A stretch of DNA of 64,000 nucleotides from Mycobacterium sp. GA-1199 (GTDB taxonomy: Bacteria > Actinomycetota > Actinomycetes > Mycobacteriales > Mycobacteriaceae). Below are positions 1 through 8,787 of the stretch, one piece after another. Made by a program: the position numbers and the translations under genes. The DNA lies in assembly GCF_001500045.1 (NCBI RefSeq), contig NZ_LQIX01000001.1:1-64000 (forward strand), written 5' to 3'. Position 1 is the stretch's first letter. Each line of letters starts with the position of its first letter. The notes under the pieces were generated by a model. The model worked only from the letters and a program-made list of their open reading frames with translations. It ran no database searches and was not told where the DNA came from.

Positions 1-1101
1 GCCGCGCCCGTACGCCGCGACGAACTCCCACTGGTCGAGGTCGCCCTCGATGATGTCGACCGCATCGTGATCGGTTGGCAGACCCAGCATCTGAAGTTTC
101 ACGTCGTACTGGTCAGACCAGAAGTAGGGAATTTCGTCATAGCTCTCGGCGTCCTGCGGACCGGCCAACAGCGTCTGCGCCGCCGCCTCGCCCTGGCGGT
201 TGGCGACGTCCCAGTGCTCGATCCGCAGATGGCGTTCGTAGCGCGGATGCCACCACCGCGCCACGTCACCGGCCGCCACGACGCCGCGGGCTCCCTCGAC
301 TCTGCCGGTGGCGTCGCAGAGCACGCCGTCGTCGATGCGCACTCCGGAGCCCTCGAGCCAGTCGGTCGCGGGCGTGACGCCCAGCCCGATCACGACGAGG
401 TCGGCCTTGACCCGGGAACCGTCGGTCAACCGAAGGGCCTTCACCTTGCGCCTGCCCACGAATTTCTCGACGCCGACTCCGAGCCGCAGGTCGACACCGT
501 GGCGCCGGTGCAGCTCGGCCCAGTGCGGCGCCAGGTCTCCGCCGAGTGCGGACAGCAGCGGGTTCGAACTCCGTTGAATCAGCGTCACGTTCAGCCCGAG
601 CGCCCTGCAGGTTGCCGCCACCTCGACCCCGATGAAGCCGCCGCCGACCACCGCGACACGGGGGCGCGAGGCGAGCCGTTCCCGGATGGCGAGGCAGTCG
701 TCGACCGTGCGCAGCATCATCACGCCGTCGGGAACCGGACCGCCCGGCCACTCGCGGGGGACCGCGCCGCTGGCGATCACCAGCCCGTCGTAGCGCAGCG
801 ACAGCTCTTTACCCTCGTCCTGCACGCGAACTGTGCACGACTCGTCGTCCAGCCCGACCGCCGATGCGCCCCGGAACACTCTCGCGTCCAGGTCGAATTG
901 CGGCGCCATGTCGATTCCGGCCCGATGGATCTCGCCGGACAACAGCTTCTTCGACAGCGGGGGCCGGTGGTAGGGGGGTTGACGCTCGTCGCCGACGATC
1001 GTCAGCGCACCGTCAAAGCCCTTCTGCCGCAGCGTCTCCGCCGCTCGTACACCGGCGACTCCGGCGCCGACGACAACCACGTCTCGCAGTCCCGCCGCCA
1101 T
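1..1101 (-). CDS. FAD-dependent ferredoxin reductase, partial (C-terminus outside window)
   Basis: Reading leftwards from the ATG at 1101, about 367 residues are open to the window edge with no stop. The N-terminus carries a dinucleotide-binding GAGVAG at residues 12-17 followed by the E-R-hydrophobic pattern of FAD-dependent reductases. A second glycine motif (GGGFIG, about 153-158) is the NAD(P)H site, and an AAGDVA motif near residue 285 is the second FAD contact. This is the layout of putidaredoxin reductase-type enzymes, which pass electrons from NAD(P)H to a small ferredoxin. The start lies 2 bp after the ferredoxin stop, so the two are probably co-transcribed redox partners, likely serving a P450 or oxygenase encoded elsewhere. 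The family call is secure; the electron acceptor is inferred from the neighbour. Confidence 0.9.
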   Translation of the reverse strand, partial: MAAGLRDVVVVGAGVAGVRAAETLRQKGFDGALTIVGDERQPPYHRPPLSKKLLSGEIHRAGIDMAPQFDLDARVFRGASAVGLDDESCTVRVQDEGKELSLRYDGLVIASGAVPREWPGGPVPDGVMMLRTVDDCLAIRERLASRPRVAVVGGGFIGVEVAATCRALGLNVTLIQRSSNPLLSALGGDLAPHWAELHRRHGVDLRLGVGVEKFVGRRKVKALRLTDGSRVKADLVVIGLGVTPATDWLEGSGVRIDDGVLCDATGRVEGARGVVAAGDVARWWHPRYERHLRIEHWDVANRQGEAAAQTLLAGPQDAESYDEIPYFWSDQYDVKLQMLGLPTDHDAVDIIEGDLDQWEFVAAYGRG

Positions 1102-1103
1102 GG

Positions 1104-1292
1104 TCAGTCCTTCACCAGGATCGCCCGGGTGGGGCAGGAGACCTCGGCACCCTTCAACTGCTGGCGGAGCTCCTCGCGGGGCGCGTCTTGAAGCACATGC
1201 AGACCGTCCTCGCGCACGTCGAACACTTCATGGCAGATGCTCATACACACGCCGTTGCCGTCACAGGTGTCCAGATCGACGATCACCTTCAT
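1104..1292 (-). CDS. 3Fe-4S type ferredoxin with Asn at the variable cluster position
   Basis: A 62-residue acidic ferredoxin. Cluster-binding cysteines are visible at C10, C16 and C53 (the last in CPTRAI), with C20 as an extra cysteine. The position between C10 and C16 that is a fourth cysteine in 4Fe-4S proteins is Asn13, so the motif is C-x2-N-x2-C...CP, typical of the mycobacterial one-cluster ferredoxins that supply electrons to cytochromes P450. Its start overlaps the stop of the upstream hydrolase gene by 4 bp (ATGA) and its stop is 2 bp from the reductase start, so translational coupling in a three-gene operon is likely. The protein is cytoplasmic. Family assignment is firm; the partner enzyme is not in view. 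Confidence 0.92.
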   Translation of the reverse strand: MKVIVDLDTCDGNGVCMSICHEVFDVREDGLHVLQDAPREELRQQLKGAEVSCPTRAILVKD

Positions 1293-2245
1293 CGCGCTCC
1301 GACTCCTTCCTTCGCCGCATCCTTTCGTCGGCTCGGGGATCCGGCGCGTTCGCGCGCGGCCCGCGCTGCCGGCGAGTACTCCAGGTAATCGATGGCCATC
1401 TGGGTGTTGGCCTCATGGCTCGGGTGGTGGCTGGGCCGCATGTATCGCAGCGGCACCGTCACGAGGAAGTTCCACGGACCCGGCAGCTTGTATTCGCGGG
1501 CGGCGCGAAGCCAGTCCCGGAACCGCCACTTCTGGTCGATGGTCGGGTCGTTGGCCATGAGGTAGCGCGCCCCGGCGATCCACCAGCCGACGAAAAGCGG
1601 GGCGGTCATCAGCATCGAGAACGCCCGGATGAAGTAGTTGCCGCAGACGTGCTGGTACACGTCGAAGACCAGCGAACGGTGCTCGACCTCCTCGGCGCCG
1701 TGCCACCGGAGCAGGTCGAGCATGACGGGATCGGTGCGGGCATAGTCCAGCCCGCGGTTCTGCAGCACCCATTGTCCTAGCACGGCGGTGAAATGTTCCA
1801 GCGCCGCGACGTCGGCCAACCGGCGATAGAGCCACCACCGTTTAAGCGGTGGCGGGAAGAACTTCGGCGGGTCGCCCAAGGTCATCGACAAGCTCTTGCC
1901 GAGCCGGTCGGTGTAGGGCTTGGTGTCGATGCCCTGCTCGGCCAGGTGGTCCAGCACGACCTGGTGCGCCCAGGCGTGCCAGGACTCCTGTTGGATGAAC
2001 GGTTTGATCGAGGCCTCGAGTTCGGGATCGTCGACCAGAGACGACGCCTCGAGGACGGCCTTGATGAAATGCCGTTCACCCTCGGGCAAAAGCAGATGCA
2101 GGACGTTCATCATGTGAGTGGAGAACGGGTCGCCGGGAACCCAGTGGATCGGCGTCTCCGACCAATCGAAGCGGACCATTCGGCGGTACTTGGGATATCC
2201 GTCGTGGTGCTGCGCGACTTCGGGCATAGGTACCTCTTCCGACAA
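1289..2245 (-). CDS. Metal-dependent hydrolase-like protein (COG3687/PF10118 type)
   Basis: 318 residues, mostly helical, with conserved acidic and histidine clusters (for example E-x2-WHAWAH near residue 87 and GAEEVEHRS near 185) that resemble a di-metal, ferritin-like four-helix site, as in the 'predicted metal-dependent hydrolase' family common in mycobacteria. Substrate is unknown. It is the first gene of the operon with ferredoxin and ferredoxin reductase (4-bp overlap), which hints that the metal centre may need reducing equivalents, so an oxygenase or desaturase role is as plausible as hydrolysis. The ATG at 2245 is used; an alternative in-frame ATG lies 6 codons in. Confidence 0.8.
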   Translation of the reverse strand: MSEEVPMPEVAQHHDGYPKYRRMVRFDWSETPIHWVPGDPFSTHMMNVLHLLLPEGERHFIKAVLEASSLVDDPELEASIKPFIQQESWHAWAHQVVLDHLAEQGIDTKPYTDRLGKSLSMTLGDPPKFFPPPLKRWWLYRRLADVAALEHFTAVLGQWVLQNRGLDYARTDPVMLDLLRWHGAEEVEHRSLVFDVYQHVCGNYFIRAFSMLMTAPLFVGWWIAGARYLMANDPTIDQKWRFRDWLRAAREYKLPGPWNFLVTVPLRYMRPSHHPSHEANTQMAIDYLEYSPAARAARERAGSPSRRKDAAKEGVGAR

Positions 2246-2342
2246 CCGACGGCGGGCCGCCGGTTCCCTCCTCGTTGAAGGTCCGGTCGAACACCGCTAG
2301 CGACGTGCGGTGAGCGACCGTCCGTTAGGGCGCGTACCCCGC

Positions 2343-2379
2343 CGAACCGCCCCCTACTCACCTCAGCGGTGGCGGTTCG
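2343..2379. terminator. Possible stem-loop downstream of the PKS operon
   Basis: CGAACCGCC at 2343-2351 pairs exactly with GGCGGTTCG at 2371-2379 around a 19-base loop. It lies just past the stop of the last gene of the polyketide operon and upstream of the hydrolase start. There is no U-tract, which is common for mycobacterial terminators. It could equally be a regulatory stem. Confidence 0.35.
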
Positions 2380-2404
2380 CTGTGAATCAGCTGCGGACTG
2401 GTGA

Positions 2405-3421
2405 TTATTCTGCGAGCAGGTTGACTGCGCGGGTGAACACACTGGGCGCCGACGCCGCTGCTGGCACCAACCGCGAGCGAACCGACGGAAAGGCGGTGGC
2501 ACGCACCAGTCCGGCGGTGAGCATCCGGTAGCGGCGCGACATGCGTTGCCACCGCCGCTCGTAGTCGGCGGGGCGGTCGTGGGCGATGCAGTCCACCAGT
2601 AATGCGGCGGCGCCGAACGCGATGCCCAGCCCTTCGCCGGTCAGCGCGTCGACGTAGCCGGCAGCGTCACCGACCAGGAGCACCCGCCCCGCGACCCGCC
2701 GCCGCACCTGTTGTCGCAGCGGTCCGGCCGCCAGCTCGGGTGCGTGACCGCGTTCCGCGACGCGGTCTCGCAGGGCGGAAAACGACGCGAGATGGTGGTC
2801 GAACCCGTTTCTTCGCGCGGTGAGGATCGCGACGCCGACGCAGTCGTCGGCCACCGGGGTGACGTAGGCCTCGCCGTCGTCGGACCAATACACCTCGACA
2901 CAGTCGCTCCACGGGGCCACCGCGTAATGCCGACGGATGCCCCATCGACGCGGCCCGGACGCAGGTACGGTCAGCCCGAGCGAGGTGCGGATCGGAGAGT
3001 GCAAACCGTCCGCGGCCGCGAGGTAACGTGCGCGAAAGCCGTTACCGCGCACCGATTCCGCATCCTGCTCAACCATCCCGACGGCTCCGCTCTCCACGCG
3101 AACCCCGGCCTTCGACGCCGCCTCCCACAGCGCCTCGTGCAACACCGTCCGGCGGACTCCGCGCCCTGGCCCGTTCCGGAAGGGCCCAGTGACACTGTGT
3201 CGTCCGTCGCTGTAAGTGATCCCCGTGAACGCGCGCCCCGCCGGGTCGACACCGAGTCCATGCAGCTGACCCAACGTATGTGGCATCAGCCCCTCACCGC
3301 ACGCCTTGTCGACGGGTGGGGCCCGCCGCTCGACGAGCACCACCTCGAGCCCGGCGCGAACGCCGTAGATGGCGGTGGCCAGACCCGCCGGCCCGCCGCC
3401 CACCACCAGCAGGTCGATCAT
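2405..3421 (-). CDS. FAD-dependent hydroxylase, geranylgeranyl-reductase/SrsC-like
   Basis: 338 residues from the ATG at 3421. The frame stays open further upstream, but that stretch lies inside the methyltransferase gene, and the FAD motif GGGPAG begins only eight residues after this ATG. The remaining group-A flavoprotein signatures are a central DG fingerprint (AAADGLHS) and a GDAAGYVDALTGEG second FAD motif. Such proteins hydroxylate aromatic rings or reduce isoprenoids. The start overlaps the methyltransferase stop by 4 bp. In Streptomyces the SrsA-SrsB-SrsC trio makes phenolic lipids: a type III PKS builds an alkylresorcinol, a methyltransferase methylates it, and a flavoprotein hydroxylates it to a quinone. 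The same gene order here makes that the best role; product identity is inferred. Confidence 0.85.
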   Translation of the reverse strand: MIDLLVVGGGPAGLATAIYGVRAGLEVVLVERRAPPVDKACGEGLMPHTLGQLHGLGVDPAGRAFTGITYSDGRHSVTGPFRNGPGRGVRRTVLHEALWEAASKAGVRVESGAVGMVEQDAESVRGNGFRARYLAAADGLHSPIRTSLGLTVPASGPRRWGIRRHYAVAPWSDCVEVYWSDDGEAYVTPVADDCVGVAILTARRNGFDHHLASFSALRDRVAERGHAPELAAGPLRQQVRRRVAGRVLLVGDAAGYVDALTGEGLGIAFGAAALLVDCIAHDRPADYERRWQRMSRRYRMLTAGLVRATAFPSVRSRLVPAAASAPSVFTRAVNLLAE

Positions 3422-3921
3422 CGAAGGGCGCCCAGCGCCGCGTTCTCGACCCGGATTCGCGTCCGCAGGAGCGCCGCGTTGAGCAGCGTGAACACCGTCG
3501 CAGTGAGCCACGCGGTGTGCACCAGCGGTAGCGCCAACCCCTCGATGGCGACCGCAACGTAATTCGGATGCGCGACAACCCGATACGGTCCTCGGGTGAC
3601 TCTGGCGGCGTCGGGGATGACGACGACGCGGGTGTTCCACTGCCTGCCGAGCGTGGCGATGCACCACCATCGCAGCGCCTGGGCGGCGATCACGAGCGCC
3701 AACATCGGCCACCCCAATGCGGGGATGAACGGGCGGAACGGCGCCTCCACCACACAGCCGACCAGCAGACCGGTGTGCAGGGCCACCATCAGCGGATAGT
3801 GAGCGGCGCCGAACTCGACGCCGCCGTGCTCTCGGCTCCACGCCAAATTGCGCTGCGACACCACGAGTTCGGCGATCCGCTCGGTGGCCACCGCGGCTAT
3901 CAGCAGCGCGTACCAGACCAT
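3418..3921 (-). CDS. Isoprenylcysteine carboxyl methyltransferase-like membrane methyltransferase (SrsB/BpsB type)
   Basis: 167 residues with four or five hydrophobic segments and the ICMT-family signature GPYRVVAHPNY at about residues 130-140, followed by a hydrophobic segment. Members next to type III polyketide synthases O-methylate alkylpyrones or alkylresorcinols rather than prenyl-cysteine proteins. It overlaps the downstream flavoprotein by 4 bp and starts 2 bp after the stop of the PKS, so it belongs to one operon. It acts in the cytoplasmic membrane. The family is clear; the substrate follows from context. Confidence 0.87.
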   Translation of the reverse strand: MVWYALLIAAVATERIAELVVSQRNLAWSREHGGVEFGAAHYPLMVALHTGLLVGCVVEAPFRPFIPALGWPMLALVIAAQALRWWCIATLGRQWNTRVVVIPDAARVTRGPYRVVAHPNYVAVAIEGLALPLVHTAWLTATVFTLLNAALLRTRIRVENAALGALR

Positions 3922-3923
3922 CG

Positions 3924-4994
3924 TCAGTGCCAGCGCAACAGCAACAGCTCCGCGCAGAAGCCGGGACCCATCGCCATCATGAGCCCCTGGGTGCCGGCGG
4001 GCGGCGGCTTGGCGCGCGCATCACGCAAGATGTGCAGAACTGACGACGATGACACGTTCCCGATCTCGGCGAGCGATCGCCACGACAGTTCGAGCGCGTC
4101 GTCATCGAGGTCCAGCGCGGCCGCCATCGACTCGAGCACCCGCGGTCCGCCGGGGTGTGAGAGCCACGAGCCGATGCCGTCGACGGTCAGGTCATGGTCG
4201 GCGAGGAACCCGGTGACGTCGTCGGCGAAGTAACGCTCGATCAGGTCAGGTAGCCCGGCCGAGAGCACGAGCTGGAAGCCTTCAGCGCGGACGTCCCAGC
4301 CCATCGTGTCCAGCGAGTCGGGGTAGAGCCGGCTGCGTGTCGCGACCACATCCGGGCCGAGGGCCCCAATCGCTTCCGCCCGAGCCGAACCCACAGAGAC
4401 GACCGCGGCCGCGCCGTCGGCGAACAGGGCGCTGCCGACGAGGGTCGGCATGGTCGGCGGCGCTGCGGGAAACATCAGCGAGGCCAGGTCGACCGACACC
4501 AGCGCGGCGACACCGTCGGGGTGCCCGATCAGGTAGTCATGCAGGCGTGACACCCCGGCTGCGCCGGCCACGCAACCCAAACCGAAGATCGGGATCCTCC
4601 GCACGTCGGGCCGCAGGCCGAGAAGTCCTGCGATGCGTGCGTCCAGCGACGGAACGGCCACTCCCGTTGCCGTCGCTGTCATGATCAGATCCACGTCTTC
4701 GGGTTGCAATCCCGCGTCGTCGAGTGCGCCCGACAGCGCCTCGCACCCGAGTTTCATGGCATGTTCGAGCCACACGTCGTTGGTTTCGCCGAAATCGCCG
4801 AGCGCCAGGTAGTCGTCCATCGGCATGATGAGGTGCCGGCTGTTGACCTTGGCGCTCGCATGCAGTTCGCGCACGATGGCTTCGAAACTGGCGAAGGTCG
4901 GGACCTGGACGAACCGGTCGGTGATCTCTTGCTGGCTGTAACGGTGCGAGGGCAGCGCGCCGTGCACCCCTGCGATGACGCTCATGGTGCTCAC
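3924..4994 (-). CDS. Type III polyketide synthase (alkylpyrone/alkylresorcinol synthase-like)
   Basis: 356 residues, the usual length for chalcone-synthase-fold enzymes. The catalytic triad is visible: Cys141 in GLGCVAGAAG, His280 in SHPGGPRVLE and Asn313 in EIGNVSSSSV. These enzymes load a starter acyl-CoA and extend it with malonyl-CoA; mycobacterial relatives (Pks10/Pks11/Pks18 group) take long-chain acyl starters and give alkylpyrones or alkylresorcinols. The MmpL gene upstream overlaps its start by 4 bp, and a methyltransferase and flavoprotein hydroxylase follow, so a methylated, oxidised lipid polyketide is the likely product. Starter specificity cannot be read from the sequence. Confidence 0.93.
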   Translation of the reverse strand: MSTMSVIAGVHGALPSHRYSQQEITDRFVQVPTFASFEAIVRELHASAKVNSRHLIMPMDDYLALGDFGETNDVWLEHAMKLGCEALSGALDDAGLQPEDVDLIMTATATGVAVPSLDARIAGLLGLRPDVRRIPIFGLGCVAGAAGVSRLHDYLIGHPDGVAALVSVDLASLMFPAAPPTMPTLVGSALFADGAAAVVSVGSARAEAIGALGPDVVATRSRLYPDSLDTMGWDVRAEGFQLVLSAGLPDLIERYFADDVTGFLADHDLTVDGIGSWLSHPGGPRVLESMAAALDLDDDALELSWRSLAEIGNVSSSSVLHILRDARAKPPPAGTQGLMMAMGPGFCAELLLLRWH

Positions 4995-7264
4995 TCTCTA
5001 GGCACGGATGCGGAGGGTTGTGGGTTCAACAGCGTCGCGGGTTCGGGCCGGGCTTCCGGTTTTTCGCTGAAGCCCATGCGGCGATGCAGCCCGGCCAGCC
5101 GATCGGGTGCCCACCAATTCCATCCGCCCATGAGGTGCATTAAGGCGGGTACCAGCACCATGCGCACCAGAGTTGCGTCGACCAGCACGGCCAGCGCCAG
5201 CCCGAGACCGAACAGTTTGAGCACCGACACATTGGCGGCGATCAGTGCGGCGAACGAGATCGACATGATTAGCGCGGCCGCCGTGATGACTCGTCCGGTG
5301 TGGGCGATGCCGAGCGCGACGCTTTCGTCATTGTCGGCTCGCGTCATGCCCGAGCGCAGCCAGTACTCGCGGATCCGTGAGACGAGGAAGACCTCGTAGT
5401 CCATCGACAGGCCGAAGGCGATGCAGAAGAGCAGCACCGGGACATTGGCCACCAGCGTGCCGCTCGGCGTGGTGCCGAGCGCGCCGAGGTGGCCGTCCTG
5501 GAAGATCCACACCATCGCACCGAACGCGGCCGTGAGCGAAAGGATGTTCAGCACAAGCGCTTTCAGTGGGACGACAACGCTGCCGGTCAACAGGAAGAGC
5601 AGCGCCAGCATGATGACGGCGATGAGGCTCAGGACAAGCGGCAGCCTGGCGGTGATGGCATCGACGCTGTCGCTGTTGGAGGCGGCGGTGCCGGTCAGCA
5701 GGGAATCGCGGCCGTCGGGCGCCGGTACCGCGTCGAGGCGATCGAGTTGGGTTTCGGAGGCGTCGGAGAACAGCGAGGCGGTGCTGTCGACGGTCAGGAA
5801 GGCGCTGCCTTCGGCCTCGCCGGTGGGCGCCGAGGGTGGGCCGGCGAGCCGCCCGCCAATGAATGTGCCCGTGGGCGCGGACACGGCCGAGACGTCGAGC
5901 ACCTCGGACAGCGCCGCGGCGTAGGCGCTGAACTCGTCGGGGGTGATGCCCTCCGCGTCGGGCAACACGATGGTCACGGCGGTGTCGGTGTTGGTGGCGA
6001 AGTCCTCGCGCAACTGGTCGCCGACCTGGTGTGCGGAGGCGCTCCTGGGAAGGACGCGATCGTCGGGCAGGCCCGGCCGCACACCGAAGAACGGCAAGCC
6101 GAGCACGATGAGGAATATGACGCCGGCCAACCCGAGCGGAACGGCCCGGCGCATGACGAAAGTGGCGCACCGGTACCAGAATCGGCGCTCGACCGGTTGC
6201 GGCTCGGGCTCCGGTCGGCCGAGGAGGCGGCGGGCCAGGCGGCGGACGTCGAGCGCGTCGATGCGAGGGCCGAGCAACACCAGCGCGGCGGGCGTGACCA
6301 CGAGGGCGGCGGCCGCACAGAACGCCACCGTGGCCACACCGGCGTAGGCGAACGACTTGAGGAAGTGCATGGGGAACAACACGAGAACGGCCATCGACAG
6401 CGCGACGGTTGTCGCGGAGAACACGACGGTGCGGCCGGCGGTGGTCATCATGCGGATGAGCGCGACGTCGAACGAGGCGCCCTCGGACAGCTCGTCGCGG
6501 TAGCGGCTGATCATCAGCAGCGTGTAGTCGATCGCCAGGGCGAGGCCCATCGCGCTGGTGAGGTTGAGCGCGAAGATGGACACGTCGGTGCCCATGGAAA
6601 TGATGCGCAGGACGGCGAGCGCGCCGAATATCGCCATGATGCCGACGGCGACCGGCAGCGCCGCGGCCAGCAGGCCGCCGAACACCCACACCAGAACGAG
6701 GAAGCTCAGCGGGATCGCCAGCGATTCCATCGTCACCAGGTCGCGTTGGGATTGGGCGGTGAGCTGCAAGTTGACCATCGCGACGCCGCCAGCGCGGACC
6801 GTGACGCCGTCGCGGTCGAGGTCCTTCGTGAGCTCTTCGGCGTGCCGCTGTTGGGTGGCCTCGTCGCCGATGATGCCCGCGACGATCAGACCCGAGGTGC
6901 GGTCCTTGCTGATGAGATCGGCGGCGGCCGGGGGTGGGACGGTCCACGGCGAGGTGGCATCCGCGACGTGCGGGGAGCGTGTCAAGTTGTCGACGATGTC
7001 GACGCCGGCCGCCCTGGCGGTCGGGCTGTCGACGCCGTCGGGTGAAGTAACGGTGATGAGGAGCTGCACGTCACCCTGATGGAACTTGTCGGTCAGCAGC
7101 TGGGTGGCTCGAGACGAGTCGGAGTGCGGGTCTTGGAACCCGCTGGGCGACAGCTTGTTGGCGACCGGGACGCCGAGAACGCCCAGCGCGACCGTCATCA
7201 GCGCCGCGACCGCGATGACGGTGCGTGGCATCCGAAGGGCCAGTCGGGCGATCCGGTACAGCAA
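4991..7264 (-). CDS. MMPL/RND family lipid transporter
   Basis: About 757 residues with the MmpL plan: one N-terminal transmembrane helix, a periplasmic loop, five or six helices, a second loop, and a final helix bundle. The two diagnostic helices are present: LALAIDYTLLMISRYRDEL near 240 in the first half and LSMDYEVFLVSRIREYWL in the second, each carrying the Asp-Tyr proton-relay pair. I prefer the TTG at 7264 because GGAGGA at 7270-7275 sits 5 bp upstream of it; an earlier in-frame TTG at 7306 has no such site. It leads the operon with the type III PKS (4-bp overlap), so it probably exports the lipid polyketide or an intermediate, as MmpL proteins do for other mycobacterial polyketide lipids. 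Confidence 0.9.
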   Translation of the reverse strand: MLYRIARLALRMPRTVIAVAALMTVALGVLGVPVANKLSPSGFQDPHSDSSRATQLLTDKFHQGDVQLLITVTSPDGVDSPTARAAGVDIVDNLTRSPHVADATSPWTVPPPAAADLISKDRTSGLIVAGIIGDEATQQRHAEELTKDLDRDGVTVRAGGVAMVNLQLTAQSQRDLVTMESLAIPLSFLVLVWVFGGLLAAALPVAVGIMAIFGALAVLRIISMGTDVSIFALNLTSAMGLALAIDYTLLMISRYRDELSEGASFDVALIRMMTTAGRTVVFSATTVALSMAVLVLFPMHFLKSFAYAGVATVAFCAAAALVVTPAALVLLGPRIDALDVRRLARRLLGRPEPEPQPVERRFWYRCATFVMRRAVPLGLAGVIFLIVLGLPFFGVRPGLPDDRVLPRSASAHQVGDQLREDFATNTDTAVTIVLPDAEGITPDEFSAYAAALSEVLDVSAVSAPTGTFIGGRLAGPPSAPTGEAEGSAFLTVDSTASLFSDASETQLDRLDAVPAPDGRDSLLTGTAASNSDSVDAITARLPLVLSLIAVIMLALLFLLTGSVVVPLKALVLNILSLTAAFGAMVWIFQDGHLGALGTTPSGTLVANVPVLLFCIAFGLSMDYEVFLVSRIREYWLRSGMTRADNDESVALGIAHTGRVITAAALIMSISFAALIAANVSVLKLFGLGLALAVLVDATLVRMVLVPALMHLMGGWNWWAPDRLAGLHRRMGFSEKPEARPEPATLLNPQPSASVPRE

Positions 7265-7440
7265 GGCGGTCCTCCGATCCCCGTAGGGCGGTAATGAGCC
7301 TGTCAATCAATTTACGTCGCCGTAGGGCTAAAGGTTCACCTCTCGGCGGAGACAAACCTGTGACGGCGGTGGGGGACCGGGCGTCGGTGACCATGGCGGG
7401 AAGTAGTCCGCCGGCCGTTGGACGGTGGCATGCTCGGACA

Positions 7441-8777
7441 ATGGCGGCCAGCCCGGAAACCGTCTACGCCCGGGACCGCGACGTTCACCTCGCCTATCAG
7501 GTGGTCGGTGACGGCGGGCCGGATCTTCTGTGGGTTCCCACGGCCACGTTCCCCATAGATCTGCTGTGGGACGAACCGACCGTCGCCGGTCACTTCCGCA
7601 GGCTGTCGTCGTTCAGTCGACTGATCTTGACCGACCTGCTCGGGGTCGGCAGCTCGGATGCGGTGCCGATCTGTGATCGGCCGGCGATGCAGTCGTGGGT
7701 CGACGGCCTGCTGGCTGTGCTGGATACCGTTGGTGCCGAACGGGTCTCGATCTTTGCGATGTCCGAGTCGGCGTTGCCGGTCATGCTGCTCGCGGCGAGC
7801 CATCCGCATCGTGTGAAGTCGCTGGTGCTGTGGAGCCCGTTCGCGAACTACGCCCGCACGCCCGACCAGCCGTTCGGGATGCCCGAGCCGACGCTTACCG
7901 ACTACGTCCGGTGGTGCGAGGAGAGCGTGGGGCGAGGCAACGCCGTCCATCTGACACCGAGTTGGGAACTGGACCCGGCGAAGCGTCGCTGGATGGCGCG
8001 AGGTGAACGGCTCGCGGGTGGGCCGGGGTACTTCGCGGAGATCTTCGATCTGTTCGTGCGGACCGATGTCCGGCCGGTGTTGGACAGCATTCAGGCGCCC
8101 ACGCTCGTGATGCACCGCCGCGGCGACCGGCACGTGCGAGACGGGCATGCGCAGTACGTCGCCGAGCGGATTCCGCATGCCCGGTTGGTGGAGTTCGACG
8201 GTGAGGACCACGTGTGGTTCGCCGGAGACGCGGACATCGTTGTCGACGAGATCGAGTCGTTCCTCACCGGTGGCCGCGGCACCGTGCCGACCAACCGCGT
8301 GCTGTCGACGGTGTTGTTCACCGACATCGTCGGATCGACCGAACGCGCGGCGCGGCTGGGTGTGAGGCGTGGTCGACGGCGCTCGCCGCGCACGATCGGG
8401 TCGTCGAGCGGCACGTCGCCGGTGCGCGAGGCTCGGTCGTGAAGTTCACCGGTGACGGCGCATTGGCCACGTTCGACGGCCCGGCCCGGGCGATCCACTG
8501 TTCGTGCGCGATCCGCGACGCGCTGGACGATCTCGGGTTGACGATTCGCGCCGGCCTGCACACCGGTGAGGTCGAGATGGCCGACGGCGACGTGCACGGC
8601 ATCGCGGTGCACATCGCGGCCCGGATCATGGGGCTCGCGGGGCCGGGGGAGGTGTTGGTGTCCGGAGCGATCCCTCCGTTGGTGCTCGGATCGCGGATCG
8701 TGTTCGACGACAGGGGCGCCCACCAACTCAAGGGCGTGCCCGACCGGTGGCCGGTGTTGGCGGTGCGGGACGCCTGA
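7441..8777 (+). pseudogene. Alpha/beta-hydrolase fused to class III adenylate cyclase, frameshifted
   Basis: Residues 1-280 from the ATG at 7441 form an alpha/beta-hydrolase-like domain, and the frame then enters a class III cyclase domain (TVLFTDIVGSTERAARLG, with the first metal-binding Asp). At about 8362 the frame is lost: GGTGTGAGG should read as one base longer (for example GGT GTG GAG GCG), and the rest of the cyclase continues in the +2 frame with FTGDGALATFDGPARA (second metal Asp), AGLHTGEVE and VHIAARIMGLAGPGEVLVSG to a stop at 8777. Intact relatives in mycobacteria have just this domain order. Either a real one-base deletion has inactivated the cyclase half or the base was missed in sequencing. 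It is divergent from the PKS operon. Confidence 0.82.
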
Positions 8778-8787
8778 GGTTGGTGCG

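Noticed and set aside
67..1191. Long plus-strand open frame opposite the ferredoxin reductase
   Set aside because: Arg/Pro/His/Gln-rich translation typical of antisense of high-GC genes; the minus strand has clear FAD motifs.
3422..3841. Extension of the flavoprotein upstream of its ATG at 3421
   Set aside because: The open extension lies inside the methyltransferase gene and is Arg-rich; the FAD motif begins right after 3421.
5489..7045. 518-codon plus-strand frame opposite the MmpL gene
   Set aside because: Gly/Glu/Arg/His composition without hydrophobic structure; mirror of the transporter gene in the other strand.
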